From: Augochlora pura
Lineage: Eukaryota; Arthropoda; Insecta; Hymenoptera; Halictidae
Length of the DNA stretch: 64,000 nucleotides
NCBI RefSeq assembly: GCF_028453695.1
Contig: NC_135775.1
Coordinates: 22,974,545-23,038,544 of the forward strand
Direction of reading: 5' to 3'
Shown here: positions 1-12,021 of the stretch, in pieces
How the letters are laid out: every line of letters begins with the position of its first letter
Position numbering within the stretch: the stretch's first letter is position 1
Position numbers and translations under genes: made by a program
Notes under the pieces: model-generated
What the model saw: only the letters and a program-made list of their open reading frames with translations
The model's database searches: none
Told to the model about the DNA's origin: nothing

Positions 1-850
1 TCCCTGCTTATTTAATCGCGTCGCTTTAGAGGTACAGATAAAACACTTGTCAAATATCGGGAACATAAAATTAGAGTATGTTGCTTCGTTGGAAATAGGT
101 TTTATTTAGATTCGAACGCGCTAATAAATTTCGCGATTCATTTTCTTTTCTTAACCCCTTGAAATACACCTTTCTTCACGCTGTGACGATTAATGCTTAT
201 TCGTACTTAATAATTTTCCTAATAGCACCAGACAATTTTTGTTTCCTGCATTGTCTTCACTTATTTTCGTTTCTATACTTTGACAACAGAAGAAATTATC
301 TTTACTTCGATATAGAAGAAATTAATAATATTCCTATTTAATAGAGCTTGCATAAAATCTTCGCCACGAGTCTGACACGTTATTCTAATCCAAGTACAAC
401 TTCTCACGATCGCTGAAGAAAATGGTGACGTTAGGCATCCGGCATTTCGCGAACAGTCAAACGTTCAGGTACCAAAAGTCGAGAGTGCAAAGTGGCTGGA
501 CCGCTGGAAAGACAGGCGGCGCCCATAATTATTTCGCGTGATCGAGTGCGAAAGCGAGTTTAAACGGCCGGAAGATAAAACATTTCGCCTGAGAAATGAA
601 GTCAATTCCGGGCGGGAAGCTTGCAAAATTGATTATAACGTGATAGCATCTCGTTAAAAGATTACACGGTAATTTTTATTCAAGGGTCGCCCGGCAACGT
701 GTTCATTAGCCAGCCTGATTATTGCTTCAAACAATTTTTACCGTTCGCTGAAGCGATTTCACGGGAGGAGGCGCGTTATGCCCCCGTCATACTATATCGT
801 CGGTGCCTTGTAAATTTTTTTCACGTATCCTACGTACGATTTTAATGGGA
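1..850. other. AT-leaning non-coding stretch
   Basis: No gene is visible. The first 400 bases are AT-rich and contain a decayed TTAA-flanked element (listed separately). Positions 400-850 have balanced composition with several short open frames, none with recognisable protein sequence. Confidence 0.5.
151..395 (+). mobile_element. Decayed copy of a piggyBac-like TTAA MITE
   Basis: The left edge is TTAA (151-154) followed by CCCCTTGAAATAC, matching the CCCCTTGCA start of better copies at 17122 and 58562. The interior carries GAAGAAATTAATAATATTC, shared almost exactly with the 17.2-kb copy, and CACGAGTCTGAC near 365, shared with the copies at 23.9 and 58.7 kb. The right inverted end cannot be recognised, so the copy is truncated or strongly mutated. 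A 60-codon frame inside is incidental. Family assignment rests on the TTAA target and CCC-starting termini, which are typical of piggyBac-type transposons; no transposase is encoded. Confidence 0.6.
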
Positions 851-1735
851 CCGCTGACCGGTGAAACGCGAAAATAAACGCGTTAATTACCGCGATCGTT
901 TCCCGGGCCACACCTGCGCCCGGAAGAAAAAAGGAAACATTTACGAACGCGCGCGCGGATTAACGTTGAATCTCTCCGCGGCGGCATCGAATTTAGAATT
1001 ATACCGGCGACCACTGATAAGCGTTTCAACCGCACAACCGTGGGACGCCTGCCGGAGGTAATTCCTGTAATTAATTGAAACGGGACCGTCTGGCTGGAAA
1101 ACAAGAGGGCGGAGGGCCGCCGGCTTTCTTCGAAAGCGCGTTGCCTGAATTTTCCGTCGGGTTTGGTGGCCGAGTAAGACAGATTTTAATTGCATATATT
1201 ATGCACCGAATGCGCGAGGCAAGTTCGTGGAACAACGCTGACGAGAATTTGCCGGGACGGGGCCGCTCGTCAGGCCGGCGGACGCCGTGGAACGTTGACA
1301 GGACAGGTGTATGCGCAACGCTGCACCGGAAATGCCAGAGGCATCGGAGACAGTGGCCACCGCAGGCTAGTTCGAGAGGAGCGGCCCGGAAACTCTGCGG
1401 ACGAATTACGTGGAAAATAGAATTCCAGGGCGAACGAGCGTTTACCGGGCGTTAAAGGGAGAGATGCTCTCTCTCTCTCTCGCCGGCTACGGAGCGAGAA
1501 AACCGACGCGCGGGGTTCGATCCCCGGCATCGATATCTCGCGCGCGCTGTCTTGTTAAAAGTTTAAAGCCCGCGCCGCCGCTTGCGACGACCGATGTTTC
1601 CGTCGTTTATTAGCGCGGAACACGATAGCTTTGAAACCGGCACGATAACACGCTTTATCCCGATAACAATTAGTGGCGCGGAAGCCGCCTATCGTCGTTC
1701 GATTACCACGTGATTAGCTCTTTCGCGAAATCGTG
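850..1735. other. GC- and CpG-rich block without recognisable gene
   Basis: Rich in CG dinucleotides, with a short CT tract at 1466-1482. Overlapping frames on both strands (up to 126 codons) show arginine-rich, low-information translations and no family motif. The GGTTCGATCC word near 1514 resembles a tRNA B box but has no cloverleaf around it. Confidence 0.45.
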
Positions 1736-2225
1736 GACGCGTCTAGTCATTATCTTATTTGGAAGGACTTTGACAAATACTTTGCTGGGATACTAACAGA
1801 CTGTTGCTACCTCCGTATCGAAACGTTTCTCCTATTTGCATAAATTATTTGCATCCGATAAAGATCGTTCCATTTTAAAAAATAATATAAAATAATATCT
1901 GCTATGATACAGGCTATATGAGTATCATTGGAATCATATTTATGGAAATAACTTTGATACTTCTCACTATTTGATTTTTAAATTAGAACTCTTATTAATT
2001 CAAGAAGGGTGTAAAATATGTCCGATGTGTCTTCGTTAAATAATATGATTCAGCTCGATAGGTACAGCGTCGATATGAAAAGGCGAAATAAATTACCGCT
2101 TGCCTTTGCGATCGAAGCAAGTGGAAAATTAAAGAGGTATAATAAATATTTATATAACTCTTCTTCTATACATTAAAAATAAAAGCTTCTGTCCCTTCAG
2201 GATAAATATGTTGACAAGTCAAATG
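1735..2225. other. AT-rich spacer
   Basis: Roughly 500 bases of AT-rich DNA with stops in all frames. I see no repeat family member or RNA gene in it. Confidence 0.45.
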
Positions 2226-3250
2226 ATATTGGCGCGGCGGCGTTCGCTCGAATGCGGGAATAATGACCAAGGCGGAGCAATAATCGAGCGTTCTCGATCC
2301 AGTTTGATCGATGCCGCGCGTAAATCGTGCGGGAGACTATCGAGCCCCGAAATCGAGGAGACCCCGGAGCTCACGTTCTACGATTTCTCTGGCTCGTCGT
2401 AGAATAAATCGCTGGGAACGCGCGCGCGTCGCGTCTACCTGTCCTTTGACAGTCGATCCGGGGAGCCTTTCGAGGATCGATGGCCCTGCGATCCCCGCGG
2501 TGGTCGTGTCGAGTGGATTCCCCCGCCACGGATCCTGAAGAGCGTTCGTACGAGCGAGAGCGAAAGCGACCGGCGACGAAACAAGCCCGATGAACATCGT
2601 TGCGCGCGCGCGCGCGCCCACGCGACTCCTGGTGCGTAACAGCATCGCCTTTCCACGGCGATACTTTAAACTGCGATTAAACTTTGCTTCGCCAGACGGA
2701 ATCGAGAAGAGAGAAAAATCATCCGGGCACGGTGCGAAAGTTCGAATAGAAAAGTTTGATCGAGCAAATTACGCCGGCGAAACTAATTTGTCGAATATGC
2801 CGGAAGTTTCAGCGAGTCCCGCGGGAGCGCACGGGAAAGACGAAAGCGGTGGCCGGCGTTGCGAGCACTCGATATTTATCGCTCGACGATCCTCCCTCCT
2901 AGCGATTCTTCTTGCTTTTTTACTTTTCTTTCCGTCTCTTTCTTCTTTTTTCTTTTCTTTTCTTTTTTTTTTCGTTCACGCTTCAGAGAAACCCGCTGAC
3001 AGACTGCTACCTCGCGAAACGATTTCGTCCAAGCGATTCCGGGTATAACGCGTTCACGGTCCGATTATTCATGTATTTCGTCGCGATGATTTTATGCGAG
3101 AGCCGATTCTCTCACTCCGCGGGGCCAGAGACTGTTCTCTGGTGGTCGGTGAAGTACGATGTACTGCATACGAAATTAGGGGAAGGGGTTTAAGTCGTAG
3201 CTTCTCTGATTTAGAAGTCGCTAAATTTCTCCTGTTTTATTTGCTCCGGT
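2225..3250. other. GC-rich block with CG run and polypyrimidine tract
   Basis: CpG-rich DNA containing an alternating CG run at 2601-2618 and a long T/C-rich tract at 2888-2980. The frame at 2590-3048 is open only because of these two low-complexity segments (Ala-Arg then Phe-Leu-Ser-rich), so I do not call it a gene. Confidence 0.45.
2888..2980 (+). repeat. Polypyrimidine (T/C) tract
   Basis: About 90 bases with few purines, ending in runs of T around 2945-2972. It produces a spurious Phe/Leu/Ser-rich translation. Confidence 0.7.
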
Positions 3251-3254
3251 TCTA

Positions 3255-3665
3255 CTTTCGTATAAGGTCCATGGAGAGATTATTCTATGGTTGCTTAATT
3301 ACTCGCAATGAACGATAATGTAGTCCAAACATAATTAGATAGGGTTTATGTCAGCACTTTGACAGATTCGAATTTGTTTATAAAATAAACAGTTCGCAAT
3401 AAAAATGATTTCGTCTACTTTACTTCATCGAGTCCTATTTATAAGGCTCCAGAGCACGTTGTTCTAGAATGTTTTTAATTAAATCAAATGAGCTATAACA
3501 TAGTCGAAACATAATTAGACAAAGTTTAAGTCATCAAATATCCGATTTCGAATTTATCTCTAAAGTACAAGCCTCTCAAGTTCGCAACGTTAGTCAATTT
3601 TTATACTCTATCATATCCTATTTTCTACGTAACTCCATCGCATATTATTTCCGTATAATTTAACT
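3255..3665 (+). repeat. Tandem array, ~180-bp unit (family R1), about 2.3 units
   Basis: Two full units and part of a third repeat with a spacing of exactly 180 bases between matching words: the word ATAATTAGA is at 3331 and again at 3511. Each unit contains TAGTC(C/G)AAACATAATTAGA, then a TTCGAATTT word and a TTCGCAA word in the same order. The third partial unit begins near 3610 with ATCCTATTTTCTA. Related units occur again at 14560-14790, so this is a dispersed family and not a single duplication. No protein or RNA gene is evident. Confidence 0.7.
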
Positions 3666-3679
3666 AGGAAAAATAGAGC

Positions 3680-5890
3680 GCGACTACGGTCGATAGAGAA
3701 GCTAGAAAATACCGGAGTCCGCGACGTATTCGAATTTGTTTATAAAATACGGGGAGCGCCGGTGTTATTGAATCGAGCCGCGTGGCTTCGGAGAAATCAC
3801 GCTAAAAATAATATCGGGAGTAACGCCGAGAGTTGAACGGCGCACGGGGCGTTAAAAAGCCGATTGTTTTCGGGGAAATTCCGGCTGGGGGAACGCCGGG
3901 ACATCGGCCGCGTTAAAGAATCCAGCGGTGGGTATCGATCGCGCGGATTAATGGCGGCCGAGGTCGCGTTACACCTGCGAGTTTCCCCGAAACACGTGTC
4001 CCCTAAATACGCGGGCTTCCGGCAATTTCGCGTTTTCCTCTATCGTTCCCCGGCTCTTTCGTTTCCCGACGACTCTCAACGAGAGGGGTGCACTCCGCGG
4101 CACGCCTCCGGACATACCAGAGGGTTGTTCGTGCAGAGGCTGCAGAAAAGATGAAATCCACCCTCTCTCTCTCCCGCCCACCCGCGGCTTGGCCGTCGCT
4201 CGCCTTCATCCGCCTCTTTCCGTTTTCCCGGCTCTTTTTTTCCCTCCTTATTTTTATGCTTCTTTTCGCTCCTTTTTGCTCTCTCTCTCTCTCTCTCCCT
4301 CTCCCCCTCTTTTTCTCTTTATCTCTGTCGTTCTTTCCGCGCGTCGTCTCAATGGTCGGCCCCGTCGCGACAAGGCTGTCCCTCCTCTTTGTCAATTAGA
4401 AAACGCCGTGCTCTCCCGGCGAAGGCGGAAAGAGCCCGCTCTCGTACTCGCGCTCTCGCACGACTATCCAATTCGTTCGAATAATTCTCTTTCCGTGGAA
4501 AACGTCGGGAACATTAACCCACTTTTCACGCTCCGCGGGCGACCGCGCCGGGGCCGGGCCGAGCGGAGCCCGCGCCGGCAGGCTTCCCGCGACCCACTGG
4601 CGGAGTCAGCTCGAGCGCGAAGACGAGATGCATTTATTGGGGCCAGGAATCGAAAATCTCCCCGGAATTGGTTCGGATTTCATATCACCGCCCGGCCGGA
4701 TCCCACGGAACACGCCACCGTGACCAATCTCCTCGTAAAGAGCACGCTCCGGGCCGTTATTCCCGTAAAGACCGCAGCGGCGAAAAATAATAGGGCCGCG
4801 CCGCCGCCGCCGCCGCCGCCTGATAGAGCCGCAACCCTCTTTGACTTACGGACGGGATCGCAGTTTACGGCGTCGTCCCCGCCGCCTAGCACGGAACGTT
4901 TTCTTAAAATATTTATGTAATCACGCGCGTTTCTCAGCCGCCGCGTCGAATCCCGTGAACGACCCCGATCGTTCATTCGATAAGAAAAGCGATAGCCGGA
5001 TGAAACATGCATCGGCTCGCGAGTGTGCAGCCTCTCTTCAGATATTTCTGCTGATACGTTTACCGGCCTTTTCTCCGGAACGGTGTCATTCGCCTGAGAA
5101 GATTGTAGGGTTAATAAAATGGCAGCGTGTGTGCGCGCGTGTGTGTCCAGAGTTTGGGCCTGTCGGGCGGAAACCTGGCGAGGAAAAAGGAATTATCCAG
5201 CCAGCTTCTTTCGGGACCGCGTCAGCGAAACAGCTCGAAACGTCTCTTGGCTCGATATTGTCCCGGAAATTAGTTTCGGCTACATCGGTATCGGCCGAAT
5301 AAGAGGAGAAGGGAAACCGAGAGCGGTTTCACTCGGCTCTATCTGGCAGCGCGTGGTAGTGTGGCGCGGCCGTCTATATGCGGCTCTGCGAGTGTCGGCC
5401 GTATGTAGGCGTGGAGGGAAAGGGTGAGAAACGTAAACGAAGCGACGTCTCGGTCCCGGTGAGACGCGGGGAAGGAGGGGGCGGGCGAAGAAGGCGGGAG
5501 AGATAGTAAAGAGGTGAGATACTTGAAGAAATCGTGCTCGGAACACACGGAGTTTCCGTCTTGTTTCGGCGCACAGCCAGCACTCGAAGAAGAGACGACG
5601 ACACTGGAGGAAAAATAAAAGGCAGCTCCTCGGGCCAGGTCACCCTTTTTCCTTTTTAGCCCCGGCATTTCATTCTGCTCGGTTCCACCTTGCCTCCTCG
5701 CGCAGCCTACTTACCCCGCCGCGCTTCCCGTTCTTCTGTCGCTGTCACCGTTTTCCGAATTATTAAAGGGGCAAACACCCTTCGAAACCCGCCCTCCGTC
5801 GCCTCGCCGCTCGCCTCTCGCCCTTCCGTCGCCCGGCCGAGCCTCCGGGAGGTGCGCCAACACCGCCGGTCCAAAAAACTCGATTCTTTT
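3680..5890. other. GC-rich block without recognisable gene
   Basis: About 2.2 kb of CpG-rich sequence with a CT-rich tract (4155-4330) and a short CCG run (4801-4820). Frames of up to 243 codons read through the CT and CCG runs (Ser-Leu-Ser and poly-Pro). They overlap on both strands and show no conserved domain. Confidence 0.45.
4155..4330 (+). repeat. CT-rich tract with (CT)n core
   Basis: A purine-poor segment whose purest part is about nine CT repeats at 4279-4297, with a smaller CT cluster at 4160-4175. Confidence 0.75.
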
Positions 5891-6520
5891 ATTCAAAATT
5901 AAAAGTCCGCCGTTCAACGGAATTATTTAAAGGGGGCAGAGACTGGGGTGGACTACTTCTCTGCGCAAACATTTTGGCTGCGAATCGAGGACACGCGGCT
6001 ACAAATTACACTTTTTCACCATCCCCTCTCGGAGAGCTGGATTATTCAATCAACGAATTAAAAGTCTCGCATTCGTGCAGAATTGTTTGAGGAAGCAGAT
6101 TGGGGTGCTAAACTTCTCCGCCGTCCTCCTCGGAAACCCCCTTCGGCGACGGAGGCGAGTCCACCATTTTCTGACATTCTGGCTGCGAATTAATCGAGCC
6201 GCCGCGAAGTTACAAATTACACTCTTCCACCCCGAAAAAAAGTCGGATTATCCAATCGAGGAATTAAAAGTCTCGCATCCGACGAAATTATTTCAGGAAA
6301 CAAATTGGAGGCGCTTAAACTTCTCCGACTTTCTTGAAACCCCCTGCAGTGATGGGGATAAGTCCACCGTTTCGTGACATTTTGGCTCCGAGAAAGTTAT
6401 ACCACTTCAAAAGAGTTGCATTATTTAATTGGAACAAATTGGGTTCTTGCAACCGATGGTTAACCAGGGGTTGAAACGATTCCGGCATTTTGCAACGTTT
6501 TGGCTTGGGAAAAAAAAATT
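5890..6520 (+). repeat. Satellite-like tandem array, ~155-206 bp units
   Basis: Successive units begin with AATTAAAAGTC at about 5898, 6056 and 6262, giving spacings of about 158 and 206 bases. In each unit a GGAATTATTT or GAAATTATTT word comes next, then a TGGGGTG or GGAGGCG word, an ACTTCTC word, CATTTTGGCT or CATTCTGGCT, and ACAAATTACAC. A degenerate fourth unit follows from about 6415 to 6520 and still holds CGTTTTGGCT. Units vary by insertion and substitution, which suggests an old array. Frames inside it are not gene-like. Confidence 0.7.
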
Positions 6521-7935
6521 GAAGAGCCGAGATAAAAGTTGTACATTTACGTTCTGAAAATTAGGTTAGAATATTTCATTCATGAATTGCTTGCGAAAAA
6601 ATTCAGACAACTGTATTGTTTCGAACGTGTTCGCTTAAATGGCGAGAGCTGTTTGAACAATAGGCGACGCGGAAGGCGTCTCGAGGATGCGGTTCGCGTG
6701 CGCGAGAATCTTTGAGAGACGGTGGAAAAGGTGGACGTAATTTCGATTACTCTAGGTGAGAGGAGAGAGAGAGGTCCGAGATCAAACGGCGTTGAACGGC
6801 GCCGAACGGAGCGGGTTAGCGCCGCCGCGGCCGCACACCGCTCGAGAAAGTTGTATCGAGTTCGAGCAAAACTTTCACCGGATATTCTATATTTCACACT
6901 CCGCTGCTCGAATTTCAAAGTTCGGTAACCAAGCCATTATTACTGGCGAACGGAAGTTCGGTCCGACCGTGGTAAACATGATTTACCATATTCGACGTGC
7001 CGGCTAACGAAATAAAGGATATTCGATTTCACGGCAGAAACTCGTATAATAAGGCGGAGCACCCGCGGATGAAAGAGCAGAAATCCAAGTTTGCGGGCAC
7101 AGTTCTTTTCCGGGGGCTTTTCCCGTTGTAAGCTCCCCCCCTCCCCCCCTCTCTCTCTCTCCCAGCCGTTGCGGGTATCGCTGTGTCACCCGACCCGCTG
7201 ACGAAGCTCGCCGCCGATGCCGGCGATACCGCGCGTCGCGATCATTTTTGCGAAAGGACAACGCTCGCGAAAATCCTCCGTCTGAATTCTACGAAGAGAG
7301 AGGGAGAGAGAATCCTTTTGCCTACGATCGATTGCGTCCCGATTAAACGCGACGTCGAGAAAGAGAGACAAAGAGAGAGATAGAGGCGTCCTCCTCCCGA
7401 GTCCGTGCCTCTGTGGATTTTCCGGCTGAATGTAATTTTTGCAGCCAGGATGCTAGTTCATTTTCTGCATGAATTATTTCGCGTTGAATGCGTTGCGCAA
7501 GTACCGACGGCGGCTTTCGTCTTGCTTTTTCGAGTGCTTTGGGGAGCCTTGTCGGGCGTAAACGCGTACAAATTATCATGACGGCGACGTTTGAAACGCC
7601 GACGCCAACCTGACACGACTTCCGAAAAAATATACATATCGTTCCCGGGAGGGGAGGGGGGGCAAACGTTTAAGGTTCGGCAAAAAGGATGAACGCGCGC
7701 GCGCGCACGACCACCGACGAAAGAATAACATTTGCGCTAGTTTTTTCACTCGAAGTGGGAACATCGAATTCGCTTCAGCGTGTTCCATGTCCGACCGCTT
7801 ATCCGATGCTTTCGACTCGCGAAAAAGCCACACTTCGTTCAAAGTGCTGGACGATTTGCTTCGACTGTACTATGGGAATCCGGGAACCCTTTGCGATGCT
7901 CCATGGTGTAGGCGTTCGTGATTAAACGCAACAAA
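6520..7935. other. Mixed, mostly GC-rich block without recognisable gene
   Basis: Contains a C/CT-rich run at 7133-7163, GA-rich DNA at 7290-7383 and an alternating CG run at 7693-7706. Short frames on both strands carry no recognisable domain. Confidence 0.4.
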
Positions 7936-8330
7936 TATATATTTAGATTGTCGTGTTCATTTCGCGACGTCCTAGACCGAGATTTTTAATTTTCTTTGAC
8001 ATCGCAACTTTTCTTAAACACCGTCATCTTCTCAGATACGCACCCTTTATAGTCAACACAATTATACTCGCAGAATTAATCGTTCTTTATTAGAATCTGT
8101 TCTTTATTCTAATTCCTAGATCTATTTTGTTTTCAAGGATTTCATACTGTATTATTTTGTTTTATTTCGCGAACTTCTGTTTGGCCAGCGGAATTTTATA
8201 TAACATATCGTCGTACTAATTTAATACAGGGGCTATCCCCCTTTAATGAAATGAATATTATTATTATCATAATTGGTAAAAATATCTCCAAATTTCGTGG
8301 AATTTTAGTAGTTTGGCGAATCGGGAAATG
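7935..8330. other. AT-rich spacer
   Basis: AT-rich sequence with stops in every frame. No repeat family member was recognised. Confidence 0.4.
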
Positions 8331-9215
8331 TTTAAGAACGAAGGAAAGGTGTCCCCTGGATCCAGGTTTTCCAAGGAAACCGAGGACCGGAAAACGTCCA
8401 AGAATGAGGAGCAGCGCCCTGGGAGCGGGAAACAGTCCCTAAATAATGCGAAAGAAAGGGAAGAAGCGAATCGCGTTCGCGTCTCGAAGCTACGGGTGGA
8501 AGAAGGTCGATAAAATGTAGGAACGTAGGGTAGTTCCCAGGGTGTGTAGTTCGAAGGAAATGGAAGGGTGGTAGGCGCGCGTGCGAGCGCCGCACGGCCT
8601 GTAGCATATGCGTCGGGACGAGACGGGACTTTCGAAAATTTTATTTCGTGATCGCTGCTATCGTCTCGATCGCTTTTATTCGAAGCGATTCGTAGCTGCC
8701 TGTATCGCGTTGCTCTCTCTCCTCTCTCTCTCTCTCTCTCTTCGCCCCTTTTTCTCTCTTTCACCCTTTCGTTTTATTCTTTTCTCGCGTTTCTCGCCGC
8801 ACAGTCCGACGCCCCCGCGCTCGTGGGCGCATCACCTCTCCGCCTGAACCACCGCCGGCGCGGTGTAAAACGACGAGGAGAGGAGAGGAGAGAAAGAGAG
8901 AAAGAGGGCCCCGTGTATCGGTGCTGGGAGCTCGTAAACAGTTGCAGCTTTTCCCCGTTCGATCGCCGTTCTGCTAATCCTCGGCGCTGGCTTTCCCCAA
9001 ACATTCTTCGGCGTTCAACGACGCCTCGATCGATACCATCGAACTAAAGAGCTATTCGTCAAACAAAAACGATACCCATCCGCCGTTTCACTCGATTTTC
9101 CATTCGCTCTGTTTTATCGTTGCACGCCGGATTGCCGTTCGTCGAGTGTTCGGGAACGTCATTCAGATTCGATCTCCGCCCCGACGCGATCCAACGCCGG
9201 ACCCGAGCCTATATT
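8330..9215. other. GC-rich block with CT and GA tracts
   Basis: CpG-rich DNA carrying a CT tract at 8712-8741 and a GA-rich segment at 8875-8908. The two are complementary and about 140 bases apart. Frames here are Arg/Ser-rich and not gene-like. Confidence 0.4.
8712..8770 (+). repeat. (CT)n microsatellite, impure
   Basis: CT repeats to 8741, followed by a T/C-rich tail. An oppositely oriented GA-rich segment lies at 8875-8908. Confidence 0.85.
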
Positions 9216-9219
9216 ATAC

Positions 9220-10184
9220 CACCGTCGTGCATAAGTATTTGGTCGCTAGCACGTGCTAAACAGGTGTGTTGGTTCTGTTATTAGTACAACTCTTTGTTAA
9301 AAACTTGATTCGAGATTTTATTTTAGATAATTACAGAACGGCAGATATTTAACGCGTGTATGTTTGTCGAAAGGAAGAGGCATTGATTCGATATAGGCGA
9401 TTCACGGGGTTGCTAGCCACCCCATAACATTTTTAAATCGTCATGTAAATAAGTGCTAAAACATTTTCTATACTTTTCTATTTTCTGTTATTAAAACATT
9501 TTCTACGTTCTTAACTCATGTCATACTTCACATTTTATATTTTATAAATAATAAATAATATTTTGGCTATTAAGTTTTTATTCAGAGACTCTTGCAACCC
9601 CATTTGTGCTGAGAAATAGAGGGTCTTTCCAAATCGATGTAAAATTGATTTCCCGGCGACGCTTAAGTTTGTTCGTTACCTTTTATTCGCGTTTGGACCT
9701 CTGCGTTCAATTGCGCGACGTTTCCAATCGTTACAATGCGTCGGAACAATAGACGCGGAAGGAAATGCAGGAGAGTATCTGGAAGAAGCAGACTACTGTC
9801 GGACTGCCGCGTGTATTTCGTAAAATATTTCATAATTCTCCTGAATTTATTGGAACGTTTTTCAATCCGCGACGCATCGCGTACTTTGACAATAGAACTA
9901 TAAAACCCGTCAAAATGGCTGATGCTATAGAAATATATTTGTTAGACATTTTTGCGTTAGCTTCTTCATCGAAGAGCGTATTGCAATAAACAGGAAGTAT
10001 AAATGAATCCAGCCATAGCATTTTTATAAAATAAGATCGTAGTTTTCGATGCAATATTTTAATAACCGTGTTTGACGAGTATACTCGTCGTCGCTTAATT
10101 TTCACGATGCATACGGAAAGGAGATGCTATAGCTAACCGGTTCATCGTGACTTAAGCAAAGTCCAATACTTATGCACGTCGGTG
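9220..10184. mobile_element. Non-autonomous Tc1-like element with both inverted ends
   Basis: The left end reads CACCGTCGTGCATAAGTATT (9220-9239). The reverse complement of the right end (10165-10184) reads CACCGACGTGCATAAGTATT, a 19 of 20 match. GTGCATAAGTATTTGG-type ends are characteristic of Tc1-type DNA transposons. At 965 bp the element is shorter than a complete Tc1 element, and I see no intact transposase. The best internal frame (9765-9989, plus, 74 codons) shows no catalytic D-D-E signature. Flanking TA duplications are not intact: TA lies one base before the left end, TG after the right. Inside is a perfect 16-bp palindrome at 10074-10089. Confidence 0.7.
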
Positions 10185-10870
10185 TGCGTTCATCGTATCG
10201 CTCGCTAGCATCCATCCTTTGAACCCTGAATTATGCTACCGCCGATTCGCAACCGCGACTCTCCCGCTCGCCAAAGACTCGCACCAGGCGATGCGTCTTT
10301 GGTTAAATCCCCTCGCAAAACTGTTCGAGATACTTCGAGCTGCTTCGGCGTTAAGCGCGCGCGCGCGTTGATTATGGCGCGCACGCCGTGCCTTTTTCGG
10401 CAGGCCAGATTCGCCTCACCCAATTTGCCCCGCTGTGTTTTCACGTGGCGCCGGGGCTCAAACGGAACATGAATTTTTCCGTAACGAGTTTTAACCATTT
10501 CTACGCGTTGTTAGACTGCATAGTGCCGCCATGAATGTTCTCAAAGGATTAAGAAACTAACTAACTGGTGGTTGGCGAGGGCGCAGACTCCGGCCGGTCC
10601 TTAATTTCGCCCTGGCGAACTTTTTCCGCCGGAAAAAAAATTCTGTCTCTTCCCTAATTCCCTTTTAAAGCTCAAACGTTCCGCGCGTAACAATTCGATC
10701 AATTAAAGCATGTTAGTTGTAAAAATGCGGGAAACGTTTCGGGAGAACCAAAAGAAGCAACGCGTTAAACGGCGCGCATTATTCGGCAAGTAGAATAGGA
10801 GCGCGGTGGTCGGACACTCGAATGTTCCCATGGTTCCGTCGCGCTGCTGTGTCGGGCGTATTAATCATTT
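10185..10870. other. GC-rich stretch without recognisable gene
   Basis: CpG-rich with a short CG alternation near 10358. Frames of 79 (plus) and 97 (minus) codons overlap on opposite strands around 10205-10498. Neither resembles a known protein. Confidence 0.4.
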
Positions 10871-11290
10871 TTTGCGATGCATTAGATTTCTCGATAGTAG
10901 TCGTTTCGTTCGGGACTTTTACTGTTCTCATAGCTCGTGATTTATTTCAACATTTTAACCATTTCGGTCTTTAGTACTAACTCTTAATATAATTCTACTA
11001 AATCTTTTAACAATTTCGAAGCATTTATTTGAAGTAACAATAGCTCACTCTCTCTCGTTTAAATGATTAAATAAATAAAATCAAATAATATAAAATTTCC
11101 ATACAGGTCGATTATAAATCGGTGCTTAATGCAATTAAAATGAACATAATTAATATAAAGTAGTCAATGTCAGAAAAATAGCAAAAGTACTCCAAAAATT
11201 CGAAGATATTATATCGTCGTCAACTCATTAATACTAACTAAGGAAAAGAATAAATAAATTGATATGATCGTCTACTAAATTCGAAAAAGA
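10870..11290. other. AT-rich spacer
   Basis: About 420 bases of AT-rich DNA with stops in all frames. I checked for inverted ends and found none convincing. Confidence 0.4.
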
Positions 11291-11387
11291 ATGCAAAAAT
11301 TGTCGCAGTCAAGTGGGCAGAGATTTTCGGTCGGCGGATTCGCGGCGGGATTTCGGAAACACGGTGTATACCGTCGGATCGATATGC

Positions 11388-11423
<36 letters not shown>
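11388..11423 (+). repeat. (GA)n microsatellite
   Basis: About 36 bases of GA with one AAAG interruption. It gives Arg-Glu repeats on the plus strand and Ser-Leu on the minus. Confidence 0.9.
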
Positions 11424-11974
11424 CACGGCAGCGAAAGTAGCGGGCTTGGATGGCCGCGAGCCGAACAAAGAGAGAGCGGGTTTTCAAACCGGCGAGAAAA
11501 TCGAATGTCCGCGACGTTGTGCGCGGCGCGGCGTGCACCTCTGCAGGGTGGAGAAAAAAAAAAAAAGTGCAACACACACGCTCGGCGACTCTCGAGCGAT
11601 ACCTCGGCGAGGCGATCGCGTAGATAGGCGGAGCGTGTTCGCCTAACGAGCACAGCCGGCGATAAAACCGTTTCAGGGACGCGTCTCTCGTCTGGCCTCG
11701 CCGCTCGCCTAACCCGCGTGGCAGATGAATGGCTGAAAAGCCTGGGGAGAGCCGAGCGACGCGTAATTACTGGCCGATTTGCGAGTCATCGGTTTCGTTC
11801 GGCGACTAATATCTCCCGCGAACCGGTTCGACGGATCGGCCAGTATACGGGAACGAAACCAACGATCCGTTTCTCGCGCCGTTGAATGCATATCGTAGGA
11901 GGAGACGCCGGCACTCGGCGCTCACCGATACACTGTACTCGGCGAACAACCGGCGAGAGAGTTCCGTAGCGAGT

Positions 11975-12021
11975 CAAGAGAGAGTTCGAGAGAGTGAGAG
12001 AGAGTGAGAGAGAGAGAGACA
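11975..12021 (+). repeat. Interrupted (GA)n tract
   Basis: GA repeats broken by GTT and GT interruptions, about 550 bases from the two neighbouring GA tracts. Confidence 0.85.

Noticed and set aside
1511..1530. GGTTCGATCCCCGG resembling a tRNA B box
   Set aside because: No A box, acceptor stem or anticodon arm can be folded upstream; that side is a CT tract.
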